Origin: Botrytis cinerea B05.10
Lineage: Eukaryota; Ascomycota; Leotiomycetes; Helotiales; Sclerotiniaceae
NCBI RefSeq assembly: GCF_000143535.2
Contig: NC_037320.1
Coordinates: 2,170,001-2,234,000 of the forward strand
Reading direction: 5' to 3'
Length of the DNA stretch: 64,000 nucleotides
The translations under genes were made by a program, and so were the position numbers. The notes beneath the pieces are model-generated. The model worked only from the letters and a program-made list of their open reading frames with translations. It ran no database searches and was not told the DNA's origin. Positions 13,451 to 25,478 of this stretch are shown piece by piece (position 1 is the first letter of the stretch; each line of letters opens with the position of its first letter).

Positions 13451-14900
13451 CATCCCCATCCCCATCCACCAACCCACTGGAAGGGTACGGACGACCGACC
13501 TAAGGTTTATCTTACCCTAATAATATTCCATTCTCTCCTCTCTCCCTCCCGTCTCTTCCACCTCGAATCCCTTTTCCATCACCACCACCACCTCTACCTC
13601 TCTCTATCCATCAATTTCTACCTTTTCCCTTGAATAGGTTTGAGAAGTTTGGGAAATCATCAACCTCCTCATTGATCTGTTTTTCAATCCTGCTCGACTG
13701 AAATTTCTATCCTCGTTTTCTCCCCGATCTTCCCTGGCCACACCTCCCAGCATATCCGACCTCGAATAATTTATTTACGATCCGACGCTCCCATACTTCC
13801 ACACTCTCGCATCTCCATCTCGACTTCAGGTCTACAGGTCGACAGGTCCTACATTGCCTGCATCTACTAGGAACGAAACAGCTCTTCACGAAAAGAAAGT
13901 TGCCCGGGTTTAAAGAAATCTTCAATTCATTCCAGAAGATTATCCTCTGAAGACTTCACTGTCAAGAAAAGGTTCGTACAGTTTTTGTTTCTTCTCCCAT
14001 ACAATTTCCGCTTGTTTTGGATTCCGCGAACACGGTCGTATCTTGCACATTCCACCTCTCCGAATATACCACAACAATCCACGAATGCTCTACGATAGCA
14101 TACACACAATCCCTCGTATGGCTCATCGACACTTGATCCTCTTCTCACATCATTCTTTTGCACAATAACATTCACCTCGCACCCTCTACTGGAACTCTGC
14201 GGAGTGATCCTCGAGATTCTCCATCCTGCTTCTTTCTTCTTCACTGCTCCGAGATCCAAGTCGCATCTTTGTCACATCATCATAGTCTTGGATTTTGGTG
14301 TATCAGACTTCAGACGTAGCACAGACTCCATTTTGCTGCACATTTAATATTTAACATTAACATTTATTGAATGTTTACTAATGATTCTAAAGGATTAACC
14401 TAGAATTTCAAGGCCTCGATATTCGCTTTGCACTGTTTTGCATATTCGATTCGATTAGTCTCAAAAGTTTGTGTTTTGCTACCTGAACACACTCGTCAAC
14501 TTTCCACTTCCAACTATTCTCGTACCATAAGGAATACTTGTTTCTCCATCACCCCATTCCCATTCGCAATCATCTTTTCCGTCATACCAAAAGTCTTATT
14601 TAATTATCAACTTTTACTTTGAACACAATCGATTGATGGCGCATACGCAACAATAAATTTCCAACCTCACTCTTCAATCAACATCCCTTTGTCAACCCGA
14701 CAACCACGATAGGATCTCATTCAATCCGAAGCTTCATTGTTTAGTAGCATCACTCAACTCGCTTGCTTGCTCGATCAACTAGCATACCTTCTACTACTCC
14801 CACGACGACTACTACTACAACTTTCAGCAAGAAATCCTTTTTCTTGCTTCCCGACAAGGTTCCAGAGAATCTCGTCGGTCCCCCTGAAACTTCGCCCATC
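13450..14900 (+). promoter_or_regulatory. Pyrimidine-rich leader/promoter of the cyclin gene
   Basis: About 1.4 kb of C/T-rich plus-strand sequence runs directly into the cyclin start codon. Long CT-rich tracts are common upstream of fungal genes that have long 5' UTRs. I could not place a transcription start. A frame in phase with the cyclin is open from the TAG at 14,745 to the ATG at 14,901, so an upstream exon or non-ATG extension cannot be excluded, but there is no in-frame ATG in that stretch. Confidence 0.4.
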
Positions 14901-15908
14901 ATGGTTCCCGGAGGTGTATGTGCTCATCTGGAATATCAGATCGAGGACATGACAGACTATGTGGCAGAAATGACACAGAGACTTGTTGATCCCAACACAA
15001 CATCTGTCGCACCAGAATTCCGAAAGTTCGTTCTCGGACTCCTTTCATCCACCCGTCTTCCTCACACCACCATTCTCCTTGGTATGAACTATCTTTCCAA
15101 CCGAATTCAACAACACCCAAAGATCATTTCAAGAGGTGGTTCGATGTGGAGACTCTTGACTGTTGGCTTGCTTCTGGGAAGTAAGTTCTTGGATGACAAC
15201 ACCTTCCAGAATAAGTCCTGGTCAGAGGTCAGTGGTATCGCAGTTGCCGAACTCAACAGCATGGAGCATAGTTGGTTGGAGGCCATCGACTGGAATTTGT
15301 ATGTCGACCTCGACAACAGCGATGCATACCAAGCATGGTTGGCAAATTGGAGCCTCTGGTCTGCGGACCGAAAGAAGGTCAAGGCTGCTACCCTCGAGCG
15401 TCTTTCCGCTCCACCTACGCCTTTGGCTCCCATCGATACCAATGTTTCGCGCCGTCCATCCAACGCCAACTACCGAGGCTATCCCAAGAGTGCTACCCAA
15501 GAGCGACAACAATACATTCATTACGAGCATCCTGCTTGGGCCAATCATTCATATCCTACCCCTCAGCATACACCACCGTCTGCTCCGGATTCGGGTGTCA
15601 CCACTCCTGAATACTTAAGTGCCACCAGCACAGCTCAGTATGATTGGAATGCTGCTGCGTACAGTCAATATACGAAAGCATGTATGGCCGCTGTCAATGC
15701 TCCTTATGTTATGCCCGATATGTCTACTCGATTCCACAACCAATGGCCTCACCAATATAGCCCTCACCATTACAGTCCTTCTCATTACTTTCACCAATAC
15801 AGCTTGAATATCTGGAACCCGCAGCCTTCAGAATACTCTTCTCAAGGAAAGCAGCCATACTTCATGCCTCACCACCCATATGGAGGACACCAAGCTGTTG
15901 TTGGTTAA
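14901..15908 (+). CDS. Clg1/PHO80-like cyclin
   Basis: A 335-residue, intronless protein with a cyclin box at about residues 40-135. Visible marks include the helix around SSTRLPHTTILLGMNYL, then GSKFLDDNTFQNKSWSEVSG (residues 93-112) and a helix ending in LEAIDWNLYV. The GSKFLDD...NKSW..VSG pattern is typical of Pcl/PHO80-type cyclins, which pair with a Pho85-type kinase; the closest remembered family is Clg1. The region after residue 150 is low-complexity, rich in Ser, Pro, Tyr, His and Gln, and likely disordered. The ATG at 14,901 is chosen because it is the first in-frame ATG after a stop at 14,745. A GTAAGT at 15,180 lies inside the cyclin box and reads through as coding sequence, so it is not used as an intron here. 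The partner kinase and role in this species are inference. Confidence 0.85.
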   Translation: MVPGGVCAHLEYQIEDMTDYVAEMTQRLVDPNTTSVAPEFRKFVLGLLSSTRLPHTTILLGMNYLSNRIQQHPKIISRGGSMWRLLTVGLLLGSKFLDDNTFQNKSWSEVSGIAVAELNSMEHSWLEAIDWNLYVDLDNSDAYQAWLANWSLWSADRKKVKAATLERLSAPPTPLAPIDTNVSRRPSNANYRGYPKSATQERQQYIHYEHPAWANHSYPTPQHTPPSAPDSGVTTPEYLSATSTAQYDWNAAAYSQYTKACMAAVNAPYVMPDMSTRFHNQWPHQYSPHHYSPSHYFHQYSLNIWNPQPSEYSSQGKQPYFMPHHPYGGHQAVVG

Positions 15909-18900
15909 GTAATCCTCAATCGTTTATCGATCGGTTTAATTCTCTACACCGGATTACATACGACACCAATACTCGTCGTCACAAAAGTTCTTGTTTTCAC
16001 TTATTTCCTTTTATCGGCTATTTAAAGCACATATTACGTTTACAAAAAGAGGTATCGTCAGCGGTCTACCTAGTCTCCTTTTATCAAATTCAAAGGTTAC
16101 TCGATAATAAACTGCACGGAATCCATGTCCGACTATCACGATCTCGAGTTGCGTTGCGCCTTCCGGTGGCCGCCTCGATCTTACGACTTTACTTCTTTCC
16201 AACCACATCTACGGCGTTACACCAAGCGAATTTAGACATTTTCTTGTTTTTTTTTTCCTCTCTCAAAATGGGTTGGGCATGGGACCTGAAAGGTTTCTGG
16301 TCTGGAGTTTGGGTTTTCAGGCTTGGGATTGTTTACTAACTGCATTTTCGCTTTTTCTTTACACATTTTGCTTTTTAGACCTTTGTGCTCAAGTTCAGAG
16401 CTATACAAAAAATTCATAGCAGTCACGTTTGGGCTCGCTATTGCAAAATGTAATTATGCACAGACTTTTTCTATTTCTTACTTTTTGGGTCTTGCTTTTC
16501 AAGAGCAGTCTTCTAAAAGTAAGCTTCTTGTACTATGTTTTTTGTCTTTCTGGATCTTTCGTCAGCTTCTCATTAATGTTGGAGAGTTGACTTGCACAAA
16601 AATGGATGGGTATACGGGATGGATTGCGTTTGTTTTCGATTTCAATCATGTTCTCTGCTTCACAAATGATGAATAAAAACTATTCTGATTTTGATGAATG
16701 CCAGACACGGGGAACATCTGGGTGGAATGTAGGTGGTTATGGCACGCAAATTTGATATCTTTGCATGAAAGATTGGGTCACTTTAGGAGGGAGGGAAAAT
16801 TCTGTTGCAGTCGAGGTTCGACTATCTCCTGGCTAGCTATGGCCACACCGAAGCTTTTCTACTACAAAGATGAGTTTAGTCAAAAAGACATTTTGGCTTG
16901 TTTGCTTGCACGTGGCAAGTACTTCGTAACAAAAAAAGGGCATGCTTGGGTCAAGGGGTTCAATATCAGTTGGGGCTCTGGATACAAAGATGGATTTTTC
17001 TTTTTCTTTTTTCCTTTTACGAAACGATTTTATGATGGGTTCTTGATATCCTGAGTTTGTTACTCGATTTTTTCGACTTTTCTTATTTTCAAAGGTGGTG
17101 AGGGGTGGAATTGAATGGATCTGATTGTCTTCTACTTTCTTGTCTTTGTTGAAAGGGGGTGGGAGTAAGAAAGTTTATTATACCATTTGGGAGGTTTGCA
17201 TGGAATGGATTGGGATTGAACTTGATGCATGGATGGGATATATAGATTGAGGACTTGGGAAATTGAGGGGTAGTGTGGGTGACAAGATATGAAAATTCTG
17301 ATCGTCCCTCACTCATGACGAATGATATGGAGGAGTGAGGAAATAAACCTTTGAGATTCAAAGGAAGGCAAAAGACGATTGTGTATGATCTTTTAGATTA
17401 ATTAAGAGTTTATTGCCTTTTACTTTATGACATTTGAATTGTTACTTGTGATTGTGATTATACTTTGATGTGTTGTATAGTATGAATGAGCTCGTGACAA
17501 TCATATGGGTGTAGGTTCTCTAGAGGTAATGGGAGATTCTGGAACTAGATCTGTTATGGATTTGGTGTGAACGAGGAAGTGATTCTAAATGTTGATTGAT
17601 TGATGGATGGATTGATGGATGGATTGATGAAATCTATCTATCTATTGAGAAGTGAGGAGTTTGAATTTGATATGTCAGGGATAAGGGTCCTTTATTCACT
17701 CTCATGGAGTATGGTGTGGTATGGTATAGTTAAGCTTGATGTTGTTGTTGTTGTTGTTCTTGTTGCTGTTAGTATTTACTTGTATATTTATTGTTTATGA
17801 TTCGTTATTTCTTATATATCATTCATTGTCTCTGCTATTTGCATAGAAGTATTTGAGTATTTGATTGGGTATTTAATAAATACTACTTGTAATAGACGAG
17901 ACGAGGTGCTGATTGATATACACGATATTGCTATATGAGATTATTGTTGCAAATTTAATAAGTTGTGTTGTTTGCGGGATGGTAGTAGTAGTTAAAAACC
18001 GCATGGATAGATATTATAACAATGCGATATTACTCAAATACCAATGGGGATTCGCTAGGACGATATGATTAAAATATTCATAGTGGTGAGAGGTCAGTCT
18101 TTCTTTTGTAATACTGTAATATTGGTTTGGACACGGAATACGTTTTCTTGACTAGAGAAGCTCAATGCAATACAATACAATAAATAGATGGACAAACGCA
18201 TCTCTTTCAAGACGGCTTGTTCTTGTAAAATGGTGGTTATGATTGGGTAATCGAGGAGATATGTGTGTGGCGGTAACGTGGGATGAGATCGATGGATGGT
18301 ATGTAGCTTCTTCTACGTGAAAAATGAGCGCCTGCGAGGTGTTGCGTATGCGGAGGGGAGAGGAGAATAGATGAATATGACGAGTGGTTGTAGTTTACAC
18401 CGGTACTGGGCTGGGAGTTACAGGAGTTTGAGTGGTAGTAAGCGACCAAACGTCATGTTTTGGTTGAATAATCATAGATGGTTGTTTAGTGTACTGCACC
18501 GGCCCACTTGATTTTCTAACAGAAAAATGGATTTTATTGTAATGGATCTGCTTTCCATTGGACCAGCCATACCCCTTAGGGCTCTGGCATCAAGCTAATT
18601 ACATGTTACATGCCCTATTCAGGCTAGCATCTTCTTCTCTAACCGATTCCTTAGGCCATAGCTAAGTTTGATTCAAAAATGTTCCCACGATATAGAGAAT
18701 ATATATGCATTGTCCAGTTCTATTCTTGGCTTGCGGAGATCTTCAAAATACTCTTATATTCAACATGATATCGTTCGGTGATAATAATCTTCTATCGTGT
18801 CTATGGAACCCAGAACAAGCGCGAAGATCGATCGACGTCTGGGGAAAGCAGCACCTTACAATTGCGGGCCAATGAGTATTCTAAGCCAAATATTGCGCCT

Positions 18901-19458
18901 AGATCATCCCGCGTACGCGCGGAACTTGATAGATGTTTGGAGAGAACCGATGTTCTGCAACGGCAGAATTATAAGTATTCAAAGCTATTTACTATTATAC
19001 TTATATATCGCGCATTCACTAGCTACTGTGTTGATGCTGGTGATATTGGTTGGGAATTCAAGAGCATGGATGATGCTACCACAAAAGAAGCAACGATTTT
19101 GGGACTTTGGAACAGCGAACCTATCATCCTCATACCTAACCACGAACCTCTGGTGAATGCCTATTGCATCATTACAATTGGTAGAGACGCTTGGGCAATT
19201 AAATATGAATATGATAATGTAATGCAAGAAGGGTCGCGTACTCCGTAGACGGAAAATCTAGTATAGCGAATCGTAAAGAGGGGGAGAACACTACCTGCTG
19301 TATCGATGATTGGAGATAGGTTTACACAATTAGCTATGCGTATGTCACAACGGCGCAGACGGGGATTGCGAATTCTGCGGAGCAAAACCTAATTACCACC
19401 AAAAAGCTTACACCCCGGGAAGAAATATCTAGATTTCCGATACGAGAAAGTGTTGCCC
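15909..19458. other. Intergenic region with no confident gene
   Basis: This holds the cyclin 3' UTR and AT-rich sequence, including a short (GTT)6 run at 17,741-17,758. Open frames at 16,698-17,054 (+) and 18,765-19,248 (+) were examined. The second gives protein-like text in two frames (a 36-residue frame from ATG 18,765, then another frame to 19,248) but no family is recognised and no intron joins them cleanly. It may be another decayed gene. Confidence 0.5.
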
Positions 19459-20480
19459 ATGTCCCAAAGAACGCTGCAATTCTCCCCTTCTCCAATCCCC
19501 AATGAAATCTCACGGGAAGCATTCACCTATCTTTCAAAGTCTTCCGTTGTAGCGTTCACTCTTACTTCTCGCAACCTGAAGACTTCCCTCGGTCCAGAAC
19601 ACTGAACTGAATTTCTTGACGCCGTCAAGATTTGTCCAAAGAAAACTACTGATCTACTTGATCTCCTATGCAGAGACTACGAGCAACACACCTCGTGTCA
19701 TACATGTCTGAAGCTATATGAACCATCTGGCTTGACGACTGCTTTGAAGACAGCTAGAGAATGATGGAAGCATGATGAAAAATTCGGATTGTAGTCAATT
19801 ATTCACGACCAATTTTGCTTTAGTGAAATACAAATGGCTGCAAAGTTATATCATGAAGGCAAATACAGATCTTCACAACTTCAGCTACGTTCAATAGGAA
19901 GAACAGGGGATCAGTTAATAAACTACCATCGCCATCAACTAAATGGCCTTTGTATCACCCATGAATTTCGCATGAGCACACATGCCCGAATAAGTTATCG
20001 CTCTCAGGACGTGCGCTTGATCCCCATAACCTTCCAGAGTCCTCATCCGCACGTCGTGCTGCGATCTTGAATTTTATTTCTCAATATAATTCAGGTAGCC
20101 TATCAAACTACCGACACACAGTATTTGACTGGGAACAATGGGTGTTGGATCCCATCTTTATATGCGGGCACGTGGGACCTTTGCATGGAGGTGGGCGTCG
20201 GCCAACGCTATCGTACTTAGGTAAGAGTCGCAAACAGTGGAGTTGCGTAGTTTGTGAGATAGAATATCGAAGCAATATCGTCAATTATGGAAGCGAAGGG
20301 ACAGCATATGTCGTTACGAAATGGATGGACTTGGGGAGAGGGTGGAACCAGGATCAGGATTGGGATAGGAATTTTGATTCACAAGAGACTTCTAGAGGGG
20401 CGTCGATATTTCCAACGGACAATAGAGGTTCCATTTTAAGGTGGTGGGATGGTATTGGAGGGAAAGCAAATATGTTCTAA
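19459..20480 (+). pseudogene. Decayed F-box-type gene
   Basis: One frame from ATG 19,459 reads as a protein for about 200 codons but contains in-frame stops at 19,603 (TGA), 19,762 (TGA), 19,792 (TAG) and 20,068 (TGA). The match then continues in a different frame to a TAA at 20,478. The start reads like an F-box (IPNEISREAFTYLSKSSVVA), followed by a CHTC pair. The downstream part has GHVGPLHGG, a CVVCE pair and AYVVTKWMDLGRGW, a layout I associate with the fungal F-box family that ends in a V-T-K/R-W-x-D-L-G motif. All four stops can be reached by a single C-to-T or G-to-A change from a sense codon. Family assignment is from memory. Confidence 0.6.
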
Positions 20481-21423
20481 CTTTGAGTAAGGTCCAGGAA
20501 AATTTTCTGGGATGCCAATACACAAGGAGAGACATGATCCAGCTCCCGTGCTTTCTCACGAAGAGTCTGAGTCCCGGCCCACAGGATTTTTCTTTCAAGC
20601 GGTTTAAAAACCTCAAAAAGAAGTAGAAATTATGAAAAACGACAAGGAGACACCAAAAGATCTATGACAGGAAAACAACATGTTAAGAGAAGTATCATGG
20701 TAGCAGCCCAATCTGGTTACGAGTTAAGGATACGAGTTGGGTAGCATCGGAACCAACTTGTGGACTGATTATCTTTATACGTTCGACTTGAAGCACTGCG
20801 AGCAAGTAATGAGAAAATGCAAAAAAGCAAACTAGGACCTAGAAGGTTATTTCGTGAAGTAGTAACGAAGGCGTTTGAACATCTGGACTTTTAGACTTCT
20901 AGATATAGCGCTAGGCTTTTGAGCCTTTGATAAACAATAGAATAGCTACAACTTTGCAAGGCCAGATGAGGTAATTACCTATCCATTGTCTCAATTCAAA
21001 TTCAATGATCCGATATTCTTAATATCAAAAGTAAATTCTACAATGGAACAACCTTTTACGCCTGGTGGTCGGCGCTCCTCCAAATCGCGAGGCACTATTT
21101 GACGTGAAATCCTCTCTATTGTCATATCATGTTTGCAAGACAATGGGAGTGCTGATTAAGCACAGCCTGATACCGATGAATTGGTTGGCGAGGCTGAAGT
21201 GTGGCTTGAGCTCCCTGCCGATGAGGTGTTTACATTGGTATACCAACCACGAAGTTGTCGACCGCAAGAACCCCCCACTATCATTGTTCAAGTATTGTTC
21301 AAGTCTTTAGTAGTTTCAAGACATATTCAAGAATTGGGCTTTCTGAAAATCACCAATCGTTCCAGCTCGCACAGCGATATTTACCAAAACCAAGAAGACA
21401 GGCTCGCCCTGTGAGAGGATAAG
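20481..21423. other. Intergenic region upstream of the ChAPs gene
   Basis: AT-rich sequence with only short overlapping frames. A frame at 21,181-21,414 (+) has no recognisable domain. This is the probable 5' UTR and promoter of the exomer gene. Confidence 0.55.
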
Positions 21424-23654
21424 ATGGTTGCGCCAGCTGTTCCTGAGATCACCGAAGAGATCGTTCACGAATCCATCGATGCGCGATCTGAAGTTCTAGC
21501 AGCTTTAAGAGAATTGGGCCCGCCAGATTTAGTCCAATTGATAAAGCAAGCTCCGAGAAATCCAGGAAAGCAGATTGGTGTGTATCATCATGTCACCGGC
21601 GTCGATGCTTCATCATCTGCAAGTTTAGCTGCATATATCAACACCCTTACCTACAAAGAAACCCATCAGTCTACGACAAAGATAGTAGAGGGCGTATATT
21701 GGTCGGTTTAGAAGTCTGTCAATGCGGAGCGTTACTAATTTCTATTAGTTGTTACAATGCCTTTTCTCGTTTGGATATGCGCGTCCATGTCACAATTCCA
21801 GGAAGCGTTGACAGCTATTGTATCGATGAACGAGGCGATAAGAGGACGACAACCGATGAGTTATGGTTAGAAACATACTTGTGTAGTGTTCTTCGGGCAT
21901 ACTCATATGCGGATGATGGCAGTGGAGACACCATTCGAAAGATAATTGGAGTTAGGAGATTCAACCCAGTGACAACGACTGAGACGGAACATAGATTCCT
22001 CCAGGCTGCCGAACAGTTGTTCTTCAGAGGTATACTATCTGATATGATGGCAAAACCCAGGGCTAACTTCTGTAGGTTGGCAATTGGGATCCGATTCGAT
22101 CGTTCAGGTTCCAAATAATGTCTCGAATCATCTAACAACAGGTCTTCTGAAATACTTTCAAACCACTGGGCGATATGCCTCTGGAATTAATCTATTCGAA
22201 AAGCTCCGAACCCGAAATATTGAAGTTTCCTCTCTTTTAGCCAAGATCCTGTTTATGGGCAATGAGGAGGTACAAGCTGTCAGAGTATTACATGAATCTG
22301 TGAAGCAGTCGCCAATGGATTATGTTATGCTTGATACTCAAGCCGAATTTTTAAAAAAGAAGGCAATGGACCCCAACAAGCCAGAATTCAAGACTGAAAG
22401 ATTACAGATGGCCCTTGGTTGTGCAGATCGAAGTACCATTGCTGCGCCGAGCGAATTTGGAACATGGGCACGCCTAGCTGAAGTTTATGTTGCCATGGAA
22501 GATTGGGAGAATGCTCTTACAACTCTAAATTCATGCCCAATGTTTACATATCAAGACAAGGATGCGCCTAACATGCCAGAGCCTAAGGAAATCCATCTTC
22601 CAACCCTTCCTGAAACTAGGTTAGACGAGATCGATAGTGAGCCGGAGTCAAGGCTATCAGAACAAGTTCACCAAAGCCTGTTAAACCTGCGCGCCGCTAT
22701 GTACAAAGGTACTTTTAAGCACGCTTACAGTATCTTAACAGAAATGACTGCAAAAATTGGCTGGGATCAACTTCTCAAGATTAGGAGTAATGTATTTGTC
22801 ATGGAAGAGGAGTATAGAAGTGAAAAACAACCACCAGTTGGTCAACAAGGTGAATCCACTAAGCGTAGTGCAAGCACCGACGTACTGAGAGGAAGTCCAG
22901 GTCCTCGTGCAAATGGCGATGACCATTCCGACGACGGAAAGAGTACGAACGGCGATTCGGCAGGCCCTAAACCGAACGCTGAAGATGGTAGCGGAGGCGA
23001 TGATTCTGTAGAGAAGCCTTCACATACTGTTGCAGCAGAAGAAGTAAAAAGTGGCAACGAAGATGTGAGTGACGCTCGAAATTTTCCCATGAACCCGCTA
23101 ACATTGAGCAGAGCGAGACCACCGAAGAACAACTTTCCCGATTCAATAACAAGAGACTCTGCGAGCGTTGGCTCGATAGTCTATTCATGGTTCTCTATGA
23201 AGACCTTCGTATCTATACTATATGGAGAACTGAAATGGCTCAGTACCGTGCACAACAAATGCAATACAAGAAATCGGCCGAAGAATGGGAAATTCTCGGC
23301 TCGTTAGCTGATAGGCTTCATCACCAGCCGGAAGCTGTTGAGGCTTATCGCAACTGTCTTCAAATACGCTTCTCTCCCAAAGCATTGGCGGGAATTCTCG
23401 CCGAATTGGAGAAGAACAAGAATACTCGAGACACAGTTGCCAGTGTTATTAGACTGGTCACTTGGCAATACAGATGGTACTCGGAGTTCTCACCAGAATT
23501 GCTGTACACAATACGCACACTGATAGAAGACGAAGGTGCTGTGAAGGTTAGGAGTATTATTCAAGCAACAAGCTTACCGCAAAACGTCTTGGACTTGACA
23601 CACCACTATGCAGCACTTTGTGCGGCTTTTAGAAGTAGCGGCACCGAAGGATAA
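21424..23654 (+). CDS. Exomer ChAPs protein (Bch1/Bud7-like), apparent frameshift
   Basis: This is a homologue of the ChAPs family (Chs5-Arf1-binding proteins), cargo adaptors of the exomer coat that takes chitin synthase and other cargo from trans-Golgi to plasma membrane. Exon 1 is 21,424-21,701 and starts MVAPAVPEITEEIVHES. Intron 1 is 21,702-21,748 (GTCGGT...TTACTAAT...TTAG). The frame then runs to about 22,088, where it shifts by one base inside an otherwise continuous conserved stretch (RLAIG, then SDSIVQVPNNVSNHLTTG). The next frame runs to 23,064 and includes TPR-like text (EFGTWARLAEVYVAMEDWEN). Intron 23,065-23,111 (GTGAGT...GCTAAC...GCAG) leads into the last exon, 23,112-23,654, with RLCERWLDSLFMVLYEDLR. 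The Ser/Asp/Gly-rich segment before the last intron is likely disordered. No intron resolves the shift at 22,088 well. Confidence 0.85.
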
Positions 23655-23964
23655 GAAGCCTTTGGAGTAGAACTCGAAGATAGAAGTTTCGGGTGTTATA
23701 AGTGTGGGTAGGAGTGAGAGCAGGAAAGGGAGGTTTTATGTTCTAGAACTTAGCGGGTTAAGATGGGTCTGATATCCAAAAGTTGATAGGAACAAAAAGT
23801 TCAACTTGGCACAAATCATGTATAGTATACTATAATTGCTTTGAGAGGTAGAATAATTAACATGTATACTTCTTTAATAGCCATTTCTCGGGTTCCCGAG
23901 ACTAGCTTTGTCTTGACCTGCGCTGAAGAGTAAACATCGTCTCATTCAGGATTGAGAAATATTG

Positions 23965-24978
23965 TTACTTTTCCCTTCTTCCTCGTTCTCGTTCCCTTTT
24001 CTTTTCCTTATACCGTGACTTTTCAAATTCGTCTCTATTGTACATTTTCACCTCAGTTTCCTTCATTCTGGTTTTTTCTTTTGTCTTCATCTCATTTGCA
24101 ATTTTTTTCTGTTCCGCCTCATCAGCTTTCTTTGCAGCCTGTTTGACCCTCTCCTTTTCCTCAGCCTGTTCAATTTCCCATTCTTGAGTCTCTTTTTCTT
24201 TCCTTCGATTCATTTTTTCTACTTTTTTCCTGTAAGAACTACCCTCTCTCATTTTGCTCAATAACACCCTTTGTGCTTCCGCTAGTCCTTCGTCTATTTC
24301 ATGAATTTTTTTGAATTTTGCGTCCGCTTCATTACGAGTTTTCCTTGTAGATTCCACTTCCCTTTCTTGCTCCTCAATTTCTTTTCCAGCCGCGGATGGA
24401 TCCTTCTTCTTTAGAAACTCAAGGTGTTCTTTAGCTAGCTGATATCTTAATTGCTCTAGCTTTACCTCGTCGTGTGCCTTCACGTAGGTGAAATCCGAGT
24501 GCTTTTGCGCCTGCAAATCTCTATGCTCTTGTTCGAGTATCTCCTCCTTTTTCTTCTCTTCAGGATCAATATCTTTACGTAATAGAAAACTTTTAGATGC
24601 TTGTTTTAATTCTGGTCTTGGTTTTGATACTGGAGCTTGAGAGGGTGTGGTGCCAGGCTCATGACTGCTCTTTTTCTCTTGATGACCCCCATTGCCCGAA
24701 TCTGTATTCTTAGCCCCCTTTGCGGAGCTTGATGAGCTATTTACCATGGTGCTAAGTGAGCTGGTGGATACGTCATGACTTCTATGACTTTTATGATTGC
24801 GATGTTTACTGCCTTCACCCGTTCCACTTTTGAGGGAAGCTGTACTTGCAACCTGGGTACTGGATGAAACGTTCGTCGATGTCACATTGTGTGTTGATGA
24901 ATTAACCGAGCTATTGGTACTGGGCGTATCTGGCTTTTTAGGGTGATTTTTATGGTACTTGTTAAGGAAAGAACTCAT
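23965..24978 (-). CDS. Low-complexity/coiled-coil protein, hypothetical
   Basis: A 337-residue intronless protein. Residues 1-115 are rich in Ser, Thr, Asn and His. From about residue 125 to the end it is almost entirely charged Lys/Glu/Arg/Gln sequence (for example DPEEKKKEEILEQEHRDL), predicted to be one long helix or coiled coil. There is no signal peptide, transmembrane segment or catalytic motif. It converges with the exomer gene, leaving about 310 bp between the two stop codons. I do not recognise a family. The long uninterrupted frame with an ATG and a codon pattern like its neighbours supports a real gene. Confidence 0.65.
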   Translation of the reverse strand: MSSFLNKYHKNHPKKPDTPSTNSSVNSSTHNVTSTNVSSSTQVASTASLKSGTGEGSKHRNHKSHRSHDVSTSSLSTMVNSSSSSAKGAKNTDSGNGGHQEKKSSHEPGTTPSQAPVSKPRPELKQASKSFLLRKDIDPEEKKKEEILEQEHRDLQAQKHSDFTYVKAHDEVKLEQLRYQLAKEHLEFLKKKDPSAAGKEIEEQEREVESTRKTRNEADAKFKKIHEIDEGLAEAQRVLLSKMREGSSYRKKVEKMNRRKEKETQEWEIEQAEEKERVKQAAKKADEAEQKKIANEMKTKEKTRMKETEVKMYNRDEFEKSRYKEKKRERERGRREK

Positions 24979-25478
24979 GATTTCTCGGATTTTATAGGAT
25001 GGTATGATATGTGATTGTCCAGATGCATTTAATACAAATTCTGATTTCTTATCTACAGGTTAAACAGTTTTATTTATACAGATTTGATCTGACGTTGGGA
25101 AATTCTGAAAGTATGGTCGGCGCTTAATCTTCACTGGGACTTTTAAAGATAGTACTGGGTTTAGACCGGGCCAAATGCAGTGGCGGGAAGGAACCGTTGA
25201 TAGGCTACGAGTCTTGCTGAAGGACAGGTCACAGGGTCCAGATGACAATCAGAGATTTCACTACCAACGCAAAAAACAAGCCAAACAACATTCTTGAAGC
25301 CCAAAAATACGACAGGCTCAGGGCCACTTTGTCAAATGATGGTCGCATATAATTTCCCGCATATATTTTTACATTTGATGTAAAATTCTGAGTATGCTAT
25401 TTGACGATGAAATTTTTTCTTTATTTAGGTATTGATAACGGTCGGGCTGGTCGAATAGTCGGCGCAAACCATGAAGTT
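24979..25478. other. Intergenic between two minus-strand genes
   Basis: About 500 bp containing the promoter of the coiled-coil gene and the 3' UTR of the amidohydrolase gene. No coding frame is supported. Confidence 0.5.

Noticed and set aside
14763..14900. N-terminal extension of the cyclin from a TTG codon
   Set aside because: No ATG in frame; the Thr-rich part derives from a CTACTA repeat. An upstream exon is not excluded but not visible.
15180..15186. GTAAGT inside the cyclin gene as an intron donor
   Set aside because: The uninterrupted frame encodes the conserved GSKFLDD cyclin-box segment, so removing it would destroy the domain.
16698..17054. 118-codon ATG frame downstream of the cyclin
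   Set aside because: No recognisable domain, ends in a poly-Phe stretch from a T-rich run, and no supporting intron or promoter context; treated as chance.
18765..19248. Possible small gene in two frames upstream of the F-box relic
   Set aside because: Text is protein-like but the longer frame starts at GTG, no intron joins the frames, and no family is recognised; possibly another relic.
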